DNA of 64,000 bases from Vitreimonas flagellata (GTDB taxonomy: Bacteria > Pseudomonadota > Alphaproteobacteria > Caulobacterales > Aquidulcibacteraceae): the NCBI RefSeq assembly GCF_004634425.1, contig NZ_SBJL01000004.1:389429-453428 (forward strand), in the 5' to 3' direction. The position numbers and the translations under genes were made by a program. Positions 53,335 to 62,253 of this stretch are shown here, piece by piece. The notes beneath the pieces were generated by a model. It worked only from the letters and a program-made list of their open reading frames with translations, was not told the origin of the DNA and ran no database searches. How positions within the stretch are numbered: position 1 is the first letter of the stretch; each line of letters opens with the position of its first letter.

Positions 53335-54738
53335 TTACTCCGCGAAGATTTTGCCCGGGTTGAACAGGTTTTTCGGGTCGAGCGCCCTTTTGATCGTGCG
53401 CATCATGTCGACGCCATCTTCGCCGAGCTCGCGCACGAGCCAATCCTGCTTGCCGAGTCCAATGCCATGTTCGCCAGTGCAGGTGCCGTCCATATCGAGC
53501 GCCCGTTGCACGAGGCGCTCGTTGAGCGCTTCCGCTTCTCGGTGCTCGGCTGGATTGTTCGGGTCAATCACGAAGATGACGTGGAAATTGCCGTCGCCCA
53601 CGTGACCGAGGATCGGCGCGGGGAACGAGGCTTTCTCCAAATCCTTCTTGGTCTCGTTGATGCATTCGGCCAGCCGCCCGATCGGCACGCACACGTCCGT
53701 CGGCCAACCGATCGCGCCTTTGCGCATAGCGGTGGCGGCGTAGAAGGCTTGGTGGCGCGCCTTCCAGAGCTTGGCGCGTTCTTCGGCCAAGTTGGACCAA
53801 TGGAATTCACCGCCGCCATTTTCGCGCGCTAGATCGCCGATCGTGGCGATCTGTTCTTTGACCGCATGCTCGCTGCCGTGAAATTCAAAGAAGAGCGTTG
53901 TCAGTTCTGGATAATCAAGCTTCGCGTGTTGGTTCACTGCGCGCATCTGCACGTCATCTAGGATTTCGACGCGCGCCAAGGGAATGCCGAGCTGGATCGC
54001 CTGGACAACGGTATCGACGGCGCCGGCCAATGTACTGAAGCCGCAGACCGCAGAGGAGATCTGTTCTGGAATACCGTGCAGTCGAAGCGTCACCTCGGTG
54101 ATGATGCCGAGCGTGCCTTCCGAGCCGATCATCAAGCGCGTTAGATCGTAACCCGCCGCGCTTTTGCGTGCGCGCCGCGCGGTGCGGATATCGCGGCCAT
54201 CCGGCGTGACGACACGGAGGGAGAGAACCGCTTCGCGCATGGTGCCGTAGCGCACGGCGTTGGTGCCTGAAGCGCGCGTGGAGGCCATGCCGCCGATAGT
54301 GGCGTTGGCGCCTGGATCGATTGGGAAGAAGAGCCCCTTGTCGCGGAGGGCGATGTTGAGCTCTTCGCGCCGGACGCCGGCTTGCACGGTGCAATCGAAG
54401 TCGTCCGGATTGACCTCGAGGATTTTGTTCATCTCCGAGAGATCGACACAGATGCCGCCGCGCACGGGGGTGGTGTTGCCCTCGACGGAGGTTCCGGCGC
54501 CATACGCAACGATCGGTACGTTGGCTGCCGTGCAAGCTTTCACAGCGGCGACGACCTCTTCAGTGGAATGCGCGAATACGACCGCATCAGGCAAGGCGGT
54601 GGCGAAGTGTGTTTCGCTGCCGCCGTGCTGGGCGCGCATGGCTTCGCCGAGGTGGAGCCGGCTTCCGAAGATTCCGCGCAATACCTCGACGAAGGCCGGC
54701 GCGAGCGGAGCGCGCGCGCTGAGTGCAGGCGCGCCCAT
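53335..54738 (-). CDS. FAD-linked D-lactate/2-hydroxyacid dehydrogenase (VAO fold)
   Basis: 467 residues. FAD-binding PCMH domain: VPIVAYGAGTSVEGNTTPVR, GANATIGGMASTRASGTNAV and MIGSEGTLGIITEVTLRL; the C-terminal cap ends GTCTGEHGIGLGKQ and DPKNLFNPGKIF, both diagnostic of the DLD/GlcD family. Family members oxidise D-lactate, glycolate or related 2-hydroxy acids and pass electrons to cytochrome or quinone. Lies 4 bp after the TonB receptor gene and 4 bp before the esterase, so the set looks like uptake, ester cleavage and hydroxyacid oxidation of an imported compound. Confidence 0.92.
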   Translation of the reverse strand: MGAPALSARAPLAPAFVEVLRGIFGSRLHLGEAMRAQHGGSETHFATALPDAVVFAHSTEEVVAAVKACTAANVPIVAYGAGTSVEGNTTPVRGGICVDLSEMNKILEVNPDDFDCTVQAGVRREELNIALRDKGLFFPIDPGANATIGGMASTRASGTNAVRYGTMREAVLSLRVVTPDGRDIRTARRARKSAAGYDLTRLMIGSEGTLGIITEVTLRLHGIPEQISSAVCGFSTLAGAVDTVVQAIQLGIPLARVEILDDVQMRAVNQHAKLDYPELTTLFFEFHGSEHAVKEQIATIGDLARENGGGEFHWSNLAEERAKLWKARHQAFYAATAMRKGAIGWPTDVCVPIGRLAECINETKKDLEKASFPAPILGHVGDGNFHVIFVIDPNNPAEHREAEALNERLVQRALDMDGTCTGEHGIGLGKQDWLVRELGEDGVDMMRTIKRALDPKNLFNPGKIFAE

Positions 54739-54742
54739 CGCT

Positions 54743-56842
54743 CTAGAACCGCGCGCTGACGCGGACGCCGATGCGGCGGCCTTCGCCCATGATGCCGAGA
54801 TCGCGCGTGATCGGGTTCATGGGGCCCGCTGGGCCGAAGATGGCGCCCAGCAGCGAGTCATCGAGATAGGACTCGTAATATTCGGAGTCGGTGAGGTTCG
54901 TGCCCCACAGCGCAATTTCCCAATTATCGCGTTGGTAGGCCAGGTTGGCGTTCACAAGATAATAGCCTTCGAGCTGCGGCTGGAAGGTGGGATCGAGACT
55001 CGAGCCAGCCCGATCGCCCTTATAGCTGATCGTCGTGTTGAAGATGACGTCCGCATCGGCGCCGACGCCCCAGGTGAAGGTGGGCGTGACAAAGAAATTC
55101 CAATCCGGCTGGAAGAGGATGCGGTCCGACGCAAGGCCGCCTGGGAAGACAGCTTCGAACTCGCTGTCATCGGTGATGCGCGCGTGATTGTAGGTGACGC
55201 CGCTTTGGAGGCTGAACCACTCGCTCGGCGACCATGCCGCTTCGATTTCAGCGCCATAGCTCACGACATCGCCAGTATTGAGGTTGACGGCAACAGGCCC
55301 CGGCGCCGGCGTCAGCGAGTTCTGGCCGATATAGTGCTGGTAGTCGTTGTAATAGAGCGCCGCGTTGATGGTCCATTCGCGGTTGTCGCTGGTCCACTTG
55401 TTGCCGAGCTCGTAGGTCCAGACCGAGTCGCCTTGATAGAATTGAAGCGGCGCGGCTGGCGCGTTGGCGCCGCCGCCGCGGAAGCCGCGCGCAATCGAAA
55501 TGTACGACATGTGATTGTCGCTCCAGCGCTGCGTCAGGGCCATGCGCGGCTGCCACTCCTCGGCCGAATAGCTGCCTGCCGTGCCCGTCGCGGTGACTTC
55601 CTGTTGATCGTAGCGGATTCCCGCGGAGAGCTCGAGCGTAGCCGTGAGATCGTAGAAGATGTTGGCGAAGAAGGCCTGCGAGTTCTGCTCGATCGTCTGC
55701 GACTGCGAGGCGGTCAGCACGAACGGCACGATGAGCTGGGTGTTGGCGTTCGTCGTTTGTGAGTCGTTGGCGAAGAAGCCGATCAAAGTGCTCATTCGAT
55801 CGCCCCATTCGGTGTCGAAGCGCAGTTCGCCAGTGTAAGTCTCTTGCGAGTTGTTGCCCTGCAGAGTGCGGGCGAAATCGACATTGGTGAAGTCGGCGTC
55901 GCCGACCGCTTCACCAGACTTGTCGTCGTAAGCGGCGATGGCGGTCATCGTCGTATGGCTGGTGATGTCGAACTCGCCGCGCAGATTGACGCCCCAGTAT
56001 TCGAATGTGGCGACGCTATCGACGTTGAGGGCTGTATCCTGCACATAGTCGGTCGGTCCGCCGGGGGAGGAATAGGCGGTCTGCGAGCCGGTGACGCTGT
56101 TGAAGTAGGTATTGACCGTCAACTCGGCGCCGGACGAGATGTCCCAGGCCAGCGTGCCGTTGATGGATTCATTCTCTACCGGGCGTGCATCGTTGCCGGT
56201 GATGGTGTTGGTCGAGAAGCCATCATGTGTGTGATAGCTCGCGGCGAGACGCCCGCGCAGGACGCCTTCGACAAGCGGGCCGCTGACGCTCCCGGCGAAG
56301 GTTTGATAATTGTCCGGGTCTGCGAGCGAGGCCGAGACGCGGCCAGTGAATTCATCCGTCGGCGCGCGAGTGATAACGCTGATGGCGCCGCCCAATGTGT
56401 TGTTGCCGAACAGCGTGCCTTGCGGCCCGCGCAGCACTTCGATGCGTGCGACATCGACGACGGGATTGTTCAGATAGGACGAGTTCGGCTGGTAGATGCC
56501 GTCCACGAAAATGCCGACGCCCGGCTGAACCGTATCGATGAGGGTCGTGCCAACCCCGCGGATCGACATGAAAGCGCGGCCAACGGCGTCCGTCGAGATG
56601 TTGAGGCCTGGCGACAGCGCTGCGACCTCGCGCACTGTGTTGATCTGTTCGCGCTCTAGCGTATCGGCGGTAAGCGCGGTGACGGCGACTGGCACGTCCT
56701 GCAGGCGCTCTTCGCGCTTACGGGCGGTGACCACGACTTCCTCGTCATTCGCCGCGCTCGCGCCTGCCTCCTGAGCAACCGCCATGGTGGGCGTCACGAA
56801 CGCCAGAGCCGCGCCGGCGAGTAATTGATGAATGCGCCGCAT
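54743..56842 (-). CDS. TonB-dependent receptor (catabolic type)
   Basis: 699 residues. Signal peptide (MRRIHQLLAGAALAFVTPTM) then the plug start DEEVVVTARKREERLQDVPV and ALSPGLNISTDAVGRAFMSI, VEVLRGPQGTLFGNNTLGGA, and a 22-strand barrel ending RRIGVRVSARF with terminal Phe. The VTARKREERLQDVPVAV plug is typical of the large sphingomonad/caulobacter receptors for organic substrates rather than siderophores. First gene of the operon with the hydroxyacid dehydrogenase and esterase. An operator copy lies 75 bp upstream. Confidence 0.95.
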   Translation of the reverse strand: MRRIHQLLAGAALAFVTPTMAVAQEAGASAANDEEVVVTARKREERLQDVPVAVTALTADTLEREQINTVREVAALSPGLNISTDAVGRAFMSIRGVGTTLIDTVQPGVGIFVDGIYQPNSSYLNNPVVDVARIEVLRGPQGTLFGNNTLGGAISVITRAPTDEFTGRVSASLADPDNYQTFAGSVSGPLVEGVLRGRLAASYHTHDGFSTNTITGNDARPVENESINGTLAWDISSGAELTVNTYFNSVTGSQTAYSSPGGPTDYVQDTALNVDSVATFEYWGVNLRGEFDITSHTTMTAIAAYDDKSGEAVGDADFTNVDFARTLQGNNSQETYTGELRFDTEWGDRMSTLIGFFANDSQTTNANTQLIVPFVLTASQSQTIEQNSQAFFANIFYDLTATLELSAGIRYDQQEVTATGTAGSYSAEEWQPRMALTQRWSDNHMSYISIARGFRGGGANAPAAPLQFYQGDSVWTYELGNKWTSDNREWTINAALYYNDYQHYIGQNSLTPAPGPVAVNLNTGDVVSYGAEIEAAWSPSEWFSLQSGVTYNHARITDDSEFEAVFPGGLASDRILFQPDWNFFVTPTFTWGVGADADVIFNTTISYKGDRAGSSLDPTFQPQLEGYYLVNANLAYQRDNWEIALWGTNLTDSEYYESYLDDSLLGAIFGPAGPMNPITRDLGIMGEGRRIGVRVSARF

Positions 56843-56916
56843 GTTTATTCCTCCCCAAGCGCGGGACTAATGTCTTCGAGTCCGCGTCGTTAGGACGAAA
56901 TCTACGCTCCTGTGCG

Positions 56917-56931
56917 ACCTATCTGAAAGGT
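56917..56931. promoter_or_regulatory. Operator copy 3 (catabolic regulon)
   Basis: ACCTATCTGAAAGGT lies 75 bases before the TonB receptor start and is the reverse complement of copy 1 at 52324. With copies 1 and 2 it ties the receptor operon and the regulator operon to one repressor. Confidence 0.75.
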
Positions 56932-56990
56932 CTGGTAGCCAGCAATGCTGTGCCAGGCGGCTCCGAGGCTTGGCCGAGCCGCTCGCCAAC

Positions 56991-57764
56991 CTACCAGCAG
57001 GAATAGCCGCCGTCCGCCAAGACGATGCTGCCGGTCATCAGACTGGCTGCGTCCGAAGCAAGAAAAAGGATCACCGACGCGACCTCTTCGGGCTCGCCCA
57101 GCCGTCCCATCGGCGTGCCGTCGATCCAACGGCGATACATCTCGCTTGTCTTGTCGGCGAATTCGTTGAGTGGGGTGCGAATGTAGGTTGGCGCCACGGC
57201 GTTCACGCGTACGCCCCGTGGCGCCCATTCAGCGGCGAGCGACTTTGTGAGCTGGTGCACGGCGGCTTTTGAGGCGTTGTAATAGCTCTGCGGCTGCGGC
57301 CGGTTGACGATGAAGCCCGACATCGAACCGACGTTCACGATCGCACCTTGACCGCGCGCGAGCATATGCTTGCCGAAGGCGCGCGCACACCAGAAGGCGC
57401 CGTTCAGGTTGACGTCGAGCACATTAAGCCAGTGCTCGTCAGCGACGTCTTCGGCGCGCGTCTCGCTCCGGGCGATGCCGGCATTGTTGACCAGGATGTC
57501 GATGTGCGCCTCACGCACAACGATCTCGTCGGCCACTTCGGCGACGCGCTTGGAATCGGTGACATCCATCACGATTCCGTCGATGTGATAGCCCAGCTTG
57601 CTGAGAGCGCCACGCGCCTTATCGATCGAGGCGGCGTCTCGATCGGCGATGATCACACGCGCGCCGGCCTCGGCGAGCGCTTCAGCGGTTGAGAGTCCGA
57701 TGCCGCTTGCGCCGCCCGTCACGACAGCGACGCGGTCCGTCAGCTTGAACTTTTCGAGATACAT
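56991..57764 (-). CDS. Short-chain dehydrogenase/reductase
   Basis: 257 residues from ATG 57764 (a GTG one codon earlier is possible; GAGGA precedes). Classical SDR: cofactor motif VVTGGASGIGLST, ADRDAAS where Asp after beta2 favours NAD(H), NNAGIARS, catalytic Ser in VGSMSGFI, and YNASKAAVHQLTK with Tyr and Lys four residues apart. C-terminal LASDAASLMTGSIVLADGGY. Probably oxidises an alcohol. It is 4 bp downstream of the carboxylesterase start gene on the same strand, pairing with it. Confidence 0.95.
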   Translation of the reverse strand: MYLEKFKLTDRVAVVTGGASGIGLSTAEALAEAGARVIIADRDAASIDKARGALSKLGYHIDGIVMDVTDSKRVAEVADEIVVREAHIDILVNNAGIARSETRAEDVADEHWLNVLDVNLNGAFWCARAFGKHMLARGQGAIVNVGSMSGFIVNRPQPQSYYNASKAAVHQLTKSLAAEWAPRGVRVNAVAPTYIRTPLNEFADKTSEMYRRWIDGTPMGRLGEPEEVASVILFLASDAASLMTGSIVLADGGYSCW

Positions 57765-57771
57765 CACGTCC

Positions 57772-59304
57772 TCAGGGTAGGAAGCGTTCAGCGACCAGCG
57801 GCGCTTCAGGCGCGGCTTTATCGGTTGCGGGGTCGTAAACGATGCGCGTTGAAGCCTCGTAGGGGGGCCACGGCAACGCGCCGCTCTTGGCGAAATCGAC
57901 CCAGATCTTATTCATGCGATTCGCAAGCTCTTGCGGCGGATTGGCGCCCGCGAGGCCCTTGTCGCCGTCTACGGTCGAAAGCGTGTTGAATACAAACGGC
58001 AGCTCGATCGCGTGGCAGGCGCCGAGCGCTCCGTTGTACGCCGTCGATCGCCAAGAGAAGTCGTACACATGCGTGCGGCCCTTGTGCGCGGCGGCGAAAC
58101 GGCGCGCGGGCAGGCGAAACACGAGATCCGTGAGCGCTTCGGTGAACGCATCGCCCGGTCGCTTGGTGCGATCGTCGATGCCGTAGGCCTTGAGAATCTC
58201 CGTTGCCCTTGGCTCCGCGCGCTTGGTGATAAAGTTCGCGAGGAATTTGCCGATCTTTTTGCGCACCCCGCTCGGCACGAAGTAGAGGTTCATTTCCTCT
58301 GCATTGGTGCCGACGATTAGTTCGATGTCGGCGCCGATTCCATTGCGCAGCGCAGTGATGGGGTGTTCGGGCAGAACGTCGTCGCCGTAGACGGGCAGAA
58401 AGCGGCTCAGGCCGAAAGCGGGTTCGCGCTTGTCCGGATTGCGTAGATCGATGTTTGCCGTTGGCAGTGAAACCTTGCGCTGCGCTTGCAGGCACTCGGC
58501 GACGGACCGGCTACGGAAGCCCTCAATCGTTGGCGTCACGCGCAGCAGCTTCGCGAGCTTGTTCACCAGCCGCTCTGCAACCGGGATCGGCCGCACCATG
58601 TCGCCGTGGCCGCTTTGTACGATAGCGCGCTGGAAGAGGCCCTTAGTCAGCGGCGAAGCAACCAAATTGGCGACCGACATGGCGCCCGCGGATTCGCCGA
58701 ATGCCGTGACGTTGCGCGGATCGCCGCCGAAGACGGCGATGTTGTCCTGCACCCAGCGGAGCGCGGCGATTTGATCGCGGAGGCCAAGGTTTGTTGGCGC
58801 GCCGGGAATTGGCAGGAACCCCTCGACGCCCAGGCGATAATTAATGGAGACGTATACAATTCCGGCGCGCGCGAACGCCGTGCCGTCATACACGTCCGCC
58901 GCGCCGGCGCCGCCAGTGAACGCGCCGCCGTGAATGAACACCATCACCGGCGCGCCGCTTGGGTTGGCGGGCGTCCAGATGTTGAGCACGAGGAAGTCGT
59001 CGCCTTGAGCCTGATCGCCGCCGATCAAGGGCTGAATATCGAGGCCCGGAAGGGCCTTTTCCATTTCTGCCGGCGTCGGAACCGGTTGTGGCGCGATGAA
59101 GCCGCGCGTGGTCGCATCGCGCACGCCATCCCATGGCGCTACCCGTGCGGGAGGTGCAAAACGCAAAGCGCCGACAGGTGGGGCCGCGTAGGAGACGCCC
59201 AGAAAGCGGCGCACGTCGCCGAGCAGCAAACCTTGCAGCGCGCCAGTTGGCGTCTGAACGGTCACCGGATCGGCGGTCGGGATGGAACGCAGAGATTCTG
59301 GCAT
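57772..59304 (-). CDS. Carboxylesterase type B
   Basis: 510 residues from ATG 59304 (59364 adds 20 residues without family match). Features: RRFLGVSYAAPPVGALRF, the oxyanion region VFIHGGAFTGGAG, nucleophile elbow in VTAFGESAGAMSVANLVA (Ser of GESAG), the Glu of IVGTNAEEMN and late His in GACHAIELPFVF. Hydrolyses carboxylic esters. No signal peptide is seen. Upstream of the SDR by 7 bp; together ester cleavage then alcohol oxidation, next to the regulated receptor operon. Confidence 0.94.
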   Translation of the reverse strand: MPESLRSIPTADPVTVQTPTGALQGLLLGDVRRFLGVSYAAPPVGALRFAPPARVAPWDGVRDATTRGFIAPQPVPTPAEMEKALPGLDIQPLIGGDQAQGDDFLVLNIWTPANPSGAPVMVFIHGGAFTGGAGAADVYDGTAFARAGIVYVSINYRLGVEGFLPIPGAPTNLGLRDQIAALRWVQDNIAVFGGDPRNVTAFGESAGAMSVANLVASPLTKGLFQRAIVQSGHGDMVRPIPVAERLVNKLAKLLRVTPTIEGFRSRSVAECLQAQRKVSLPTANIDLRNPDKREPAFGLSRFLPVYGDDVLPEHPITALRNGIGADIELIVGTNAEEMNLYFVPSGVRKKIGKFLANFITKRAEPRATEILKAYGIDDRTKRPGDAFTEALTDLVFRLPARRFAAAHKGRTHVYDFSWRSTAYNGALGACHAIELPFVFNTLSTVDGDKGLAGANPPQELANRMNKIWVDFAKSGALPWPPYEASTRIVYDPATDKAAPEAPLVAERFLP

Positions 59305-59526
59305 AAACGCTACCCTAAAGCGAATGCGGAGCGTTTGAACGCCTGATATTGTGCGGATCGGCACGGGTTCGATGCCGCGCTATCGCGACCCCGTTGCGGT
59401 GACGTCAGCCCGAGCTCCGCGCCGCGCCGCATTCGGCGATTTCCGTTATGAAGCGGGGATCAACCAGAGTCGGCTTTTGGGATGGAGCGCCGCGTGAGGG
59501 CGCGCCGCCCAGCATCGAGCCTTTGG

Positions 59527-60450
59527 CTATGGCTGCGCGAAACCTTGGTGAAGGGCTCCGCCCTCAACGAGGGCCGAGATCGCGATGGCCTCGTGACCGG
59601 GTACGAGGACTAAACCTGGATTGTCGGCCTGCAGAACCCGTAGCGTTTCGACTTGCGCGAGAACCGCGGCGCGATCGTCATGTGAGATCCAATTGGTGAC
59701 CAAACGTGAGCGGATGTGACCCGTGGTGACGTTAGCTTCCATCGAGGCGGTGTCGCCCATGAAGATGTATTCGCGGCCGGTGCTGAGACGGACATAGACC
59801 ATTTATGAACCGGGTGTGTGCCCAGGCGCTTTGATGAGAACAACGCCAGGGGCAATGGCGCGGTAGCCCGCGTATCGGACGAGGCTCAAATGCTGAAGCG
59901 CATCGGGTGACCAAGGCGGCGTTGCATCCTCGGGCGACGCCACCTGTTCGGGCGTCAAGAGCGCGCGCGTGGCAATCGACGGATCCGTGCGCGCCAGTGA
60001 AATGAGACCACCAAGATGATCCGAATGTTCATGGGTGACGACGATGAAGCGTGCCGAACGCATGGCTTGCGTGATGCGAGAAAAGGCGTCGTCGTCGAAT
60101 GAGTCCGCCTGTGTCGCGGTAGCGCGATCGTATGTCGTATCGATAATTCCGGCATCCGAGTTCGCCCAAACTAGGCGATAGCTTGTTCGCACAAGATCGA
60201 CCCCTGTCCAACTTGCGCCAGTGACCATGGCGATCTCAGGCGCACTTTGGTGGCTAACAATCTCAACCTCAATGCGCTCGGGCGACGGGCCCTCCACACG
60301 TCCGGCTTCAGCACGGATGCCGGCAAGGTCGATTGCGTACGTCTGCTCGGTCGAACCGTTGTCGTAAAACAAATGCCAGATCCCGCCGACCGCTAATGCA
60401 GCGAGAAGCGCAAGGGCGCCGAGAGCGGCGAAGAGTATGGGGCGTCGCAT
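59527..60450 (-). pseudogene. MBL-fold metallo-hydrolase split by one stop codon
   Basis: One continuous frame of 308 codons interrupted by a single TAA at 59803-59805. Before the stop: a membrane anchor (LFAALGALALLAALAVGG), zinc motif VVTHEHSDHLGG (HxHxDH) and the metal His in APGHTPGS; immediately after: MVYVRLSTGREYIFMGDTAS with the bridging Asp, and PGHEAIAI. Both parts are clean MBL-fold sequence with no other damage, so the break is recent or a read-through site. The 5' part would lack the last metal ligands. Nothing is seen in the 160 bases downstream to the carboxylesterase. Confidence 0.8.
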
Positions 60451-60647
60451 TTGAGATTGAGGCTACAGGGTTATAGCTGGGGTGTCGCGTTGGTTGTATT
60501 GACTGAGTGCGCGATGGCTCAATGGCTTCAATCGGCGATCAACCATCTGCCGGGGTCCGCTGTGGGGCACGAACGCGGGAAGGGCCTAATGCAGCATCTA
60601 GTATCTCACACTATCCCCTCTCGGTCGAAGCATGCGGATGGTTACGA

Positions 60648-60953
60648 ATGAGAGTTCTTCTTGCCAGCGCGTTGCTTGCTTTGGCGGCATGCACCCAAGA
60701 GCCGCCCTCGCGAACCGAGTCGACCGGTCTCGTCGGGCCGATCGAGTGCAGGTCCGTGAATCGGGAGTTGGAGCCTACTGGCTTCTCGATCGAGAATGTC
60801 ACGTTGGTTGGCGCCGACGAACCAAAACGTGTTTTCATCTTCACGCACCTTGATCGGGAACACGCCGTTTCTGCACGCGCTAAGCGACTAACCGCAATCG
60901 GGAGAGTAGGCCGGTCGTCGATCGCGTTCTTGACCTTTGGCGTGCGACGCTAG
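60648..60953 (+). CDS. Small putative lipoprotein
   Basis: 101 residues from ATG 60648. A lipobox LLALAAC is at residues 12-18 after a short hydrophobic signal (MRVLLASALLALAAC). The mature part (CTQEPPSRTESTGLVGPIEC) has a second cysteine but no motif. It is 2 bp upstream of the AraC-type gene. The ribosome-binding site is weak, so the call rests on the lipoprotein signal. Confidence 0.5.
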   Translation: MRVLLASALLALAACTQEPPSRTESTGLVGPIECRSVNRELEPTGFSIENVTLVGADEPKRVFIFTHLDREHAVSARAKRLTAIGRVGRSSIAFLTFGVRR

Positions 60954-60955
60954 AA

Positions 60956-62116
60956 ATGGCGCAAGCTGAAGCTGGGCGCTTGTCGACAATGTTCGATTTC
61001 AATGTTTTGAACGTCACATTGTTGGTGAGCGCCGGCCAAGGCGTTGTGCTTGCATGCATGTTGGCGCTCTCGCCACACAATACGACGGCAAACCGTTGCC
61101 TCGCTGCGCTGATCCTTTCTGTGGCGCTCTATATGACGCCGTTCATCATCGGCTATGGCGGTCTCTATGATCGATTGCCTTGGCTCAGTTTTGCGCCTTT
61201 CGATGTGACGCTGATCTTTGGGCCATTGTTCTATTGGCACACGCTTGCCCTGACCGGCGGGCGACTGGGCGAAAACCGGCTTTGGCACTTTGCGCCTTTT
61301 TCTGCGCAGTTTCTCTCGCAGGCGATCATTTTTCCATGGCCGCTCTCGTTCAAGAATTGGTGGAACACGATCGCACATGAGCCTTTGGTCGATCCATTCT
61401 TCACAGTTGCGGCCTTTGTCTCGTTGGGCGCCTATGGTTGGCTGAGCTGGCGTCGCTATCGGGCCTACAAGGAATGGCTTCGAAACAACCGGGCCGACGG
61501 CGAGCGCTTCGACCCTACTTGGATCCGAAATGCGCTCTACGCGGTGGCGCTTGTCGCGATGGTCTGGGCGGGGTTCGCGATCGCCAACGCGCTCGATCCC
61601 GCGCGCGACTATTTCGACCAGTTTTGGCTGTATGTAGGGTTTGGGCTGCTGGCGATCTATCTCGGTGTTGAGGGTTGGCGAAACGCCGGTCAAGTCTATC
61701 CGTCCATGACCCATGCTTCGCCGCCGGATGCTGCAACATCAGATGCGCCAGCGCGGAATGCTGATCGAAATTGGGCCGAGCAGGGCGCGGCCTGGGCCGA
61801 TGAGATCGAGCGCCTTGAGCTTTGGCGCGACCCCGACGTGTCGCTTGCTTCTATGGCCCGCGCCGTGGGCGCCAACACAGCCTATGTGTCGAAGGCGTTG
61901 AATGAGGGCTTGGGGGTTTCATTCCATGACTTTGTCAACCGCCGCCGGGTCGACGCGCTGAAACGGCTGCTTGCCGATCAGGCCGAAACACGAGATTTGA
62001 TGAGCCTCGCCTTTGAGGTGGGGTTCAGGTCGAAAGCAAGCTTCAACCGCGTTTTTTCCGACATTGCCGGGATGACGCCGAGCGCATTTCGCCAGGCCGC
62101 GCGTCTCAAACAGTAA
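60956..62116 (+). CDS. Membrane-anchored AraC-type regulator
   Basis: 386 residues (a start at 60989, giving MFDFNVLNVTLLVS, is equally possible). Seven hydrophobic segments in the first 240 residues, for example VVLACMLALS, IFGPLFYWHTLAL and YVGFGLLAIYLGVEGW, then a cytoplasmic AraC-type double helix-turn-helix: SLASMARAVGANTAYVSKAL and MSLAFEVGFRSKASFNRVF, followed by GMTPSAFRQ. This 7TM-like sensor plus AraC layout is known as a membrane-bound regulator. It precedes the S41 homologue by 138 bp and may control it. Confidence 0.9.
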   Translation: MAQAEAGRLSTMFDFNVLNVTLLVSAGQGVVLACMLALSPHNTTANRCLAALILSVALYMTPFIIGYGGLYDRLPWLSFAPFDVTLIFGPLFYWHTLALTGGRLGENRLWHFAPFSAQFLSQAIIFPWPLSFKNWWNTIAHEPLVDPFFTVAAFVSLGAYGWLSWRRYRAYKEWLRNNRADGERFDPTWIRNALYAVALVAMVWAGFAIANALDPARDYFDQFWLYVGFGLLAIYLGVEGWRNAGQVYPSMTHASPPDAATSDAPARNADRNWAEQGAAWADEIERLELWRDPDVSLASMARAVGANTAYVSKALNEGLGVSFHDFVNRRRVDALKRLLADQAETRDLMSLAFEVGFRSKASFNRVFSDIAGMTPSAFRQAARLKQ

Positions 62117-62253
62117 AAAGAGGCGGCTTTCGTAGGTTGAGACGTCTCACTCTGCAAATATTGGAGTGGCTATCGCCTATTGAGGCGCTTCCGGACACGC
62201 TTTCCGACATCGCTCTTCTCATCGCCGCATCGGGTGGCCAGGAGAAAAGCAAA

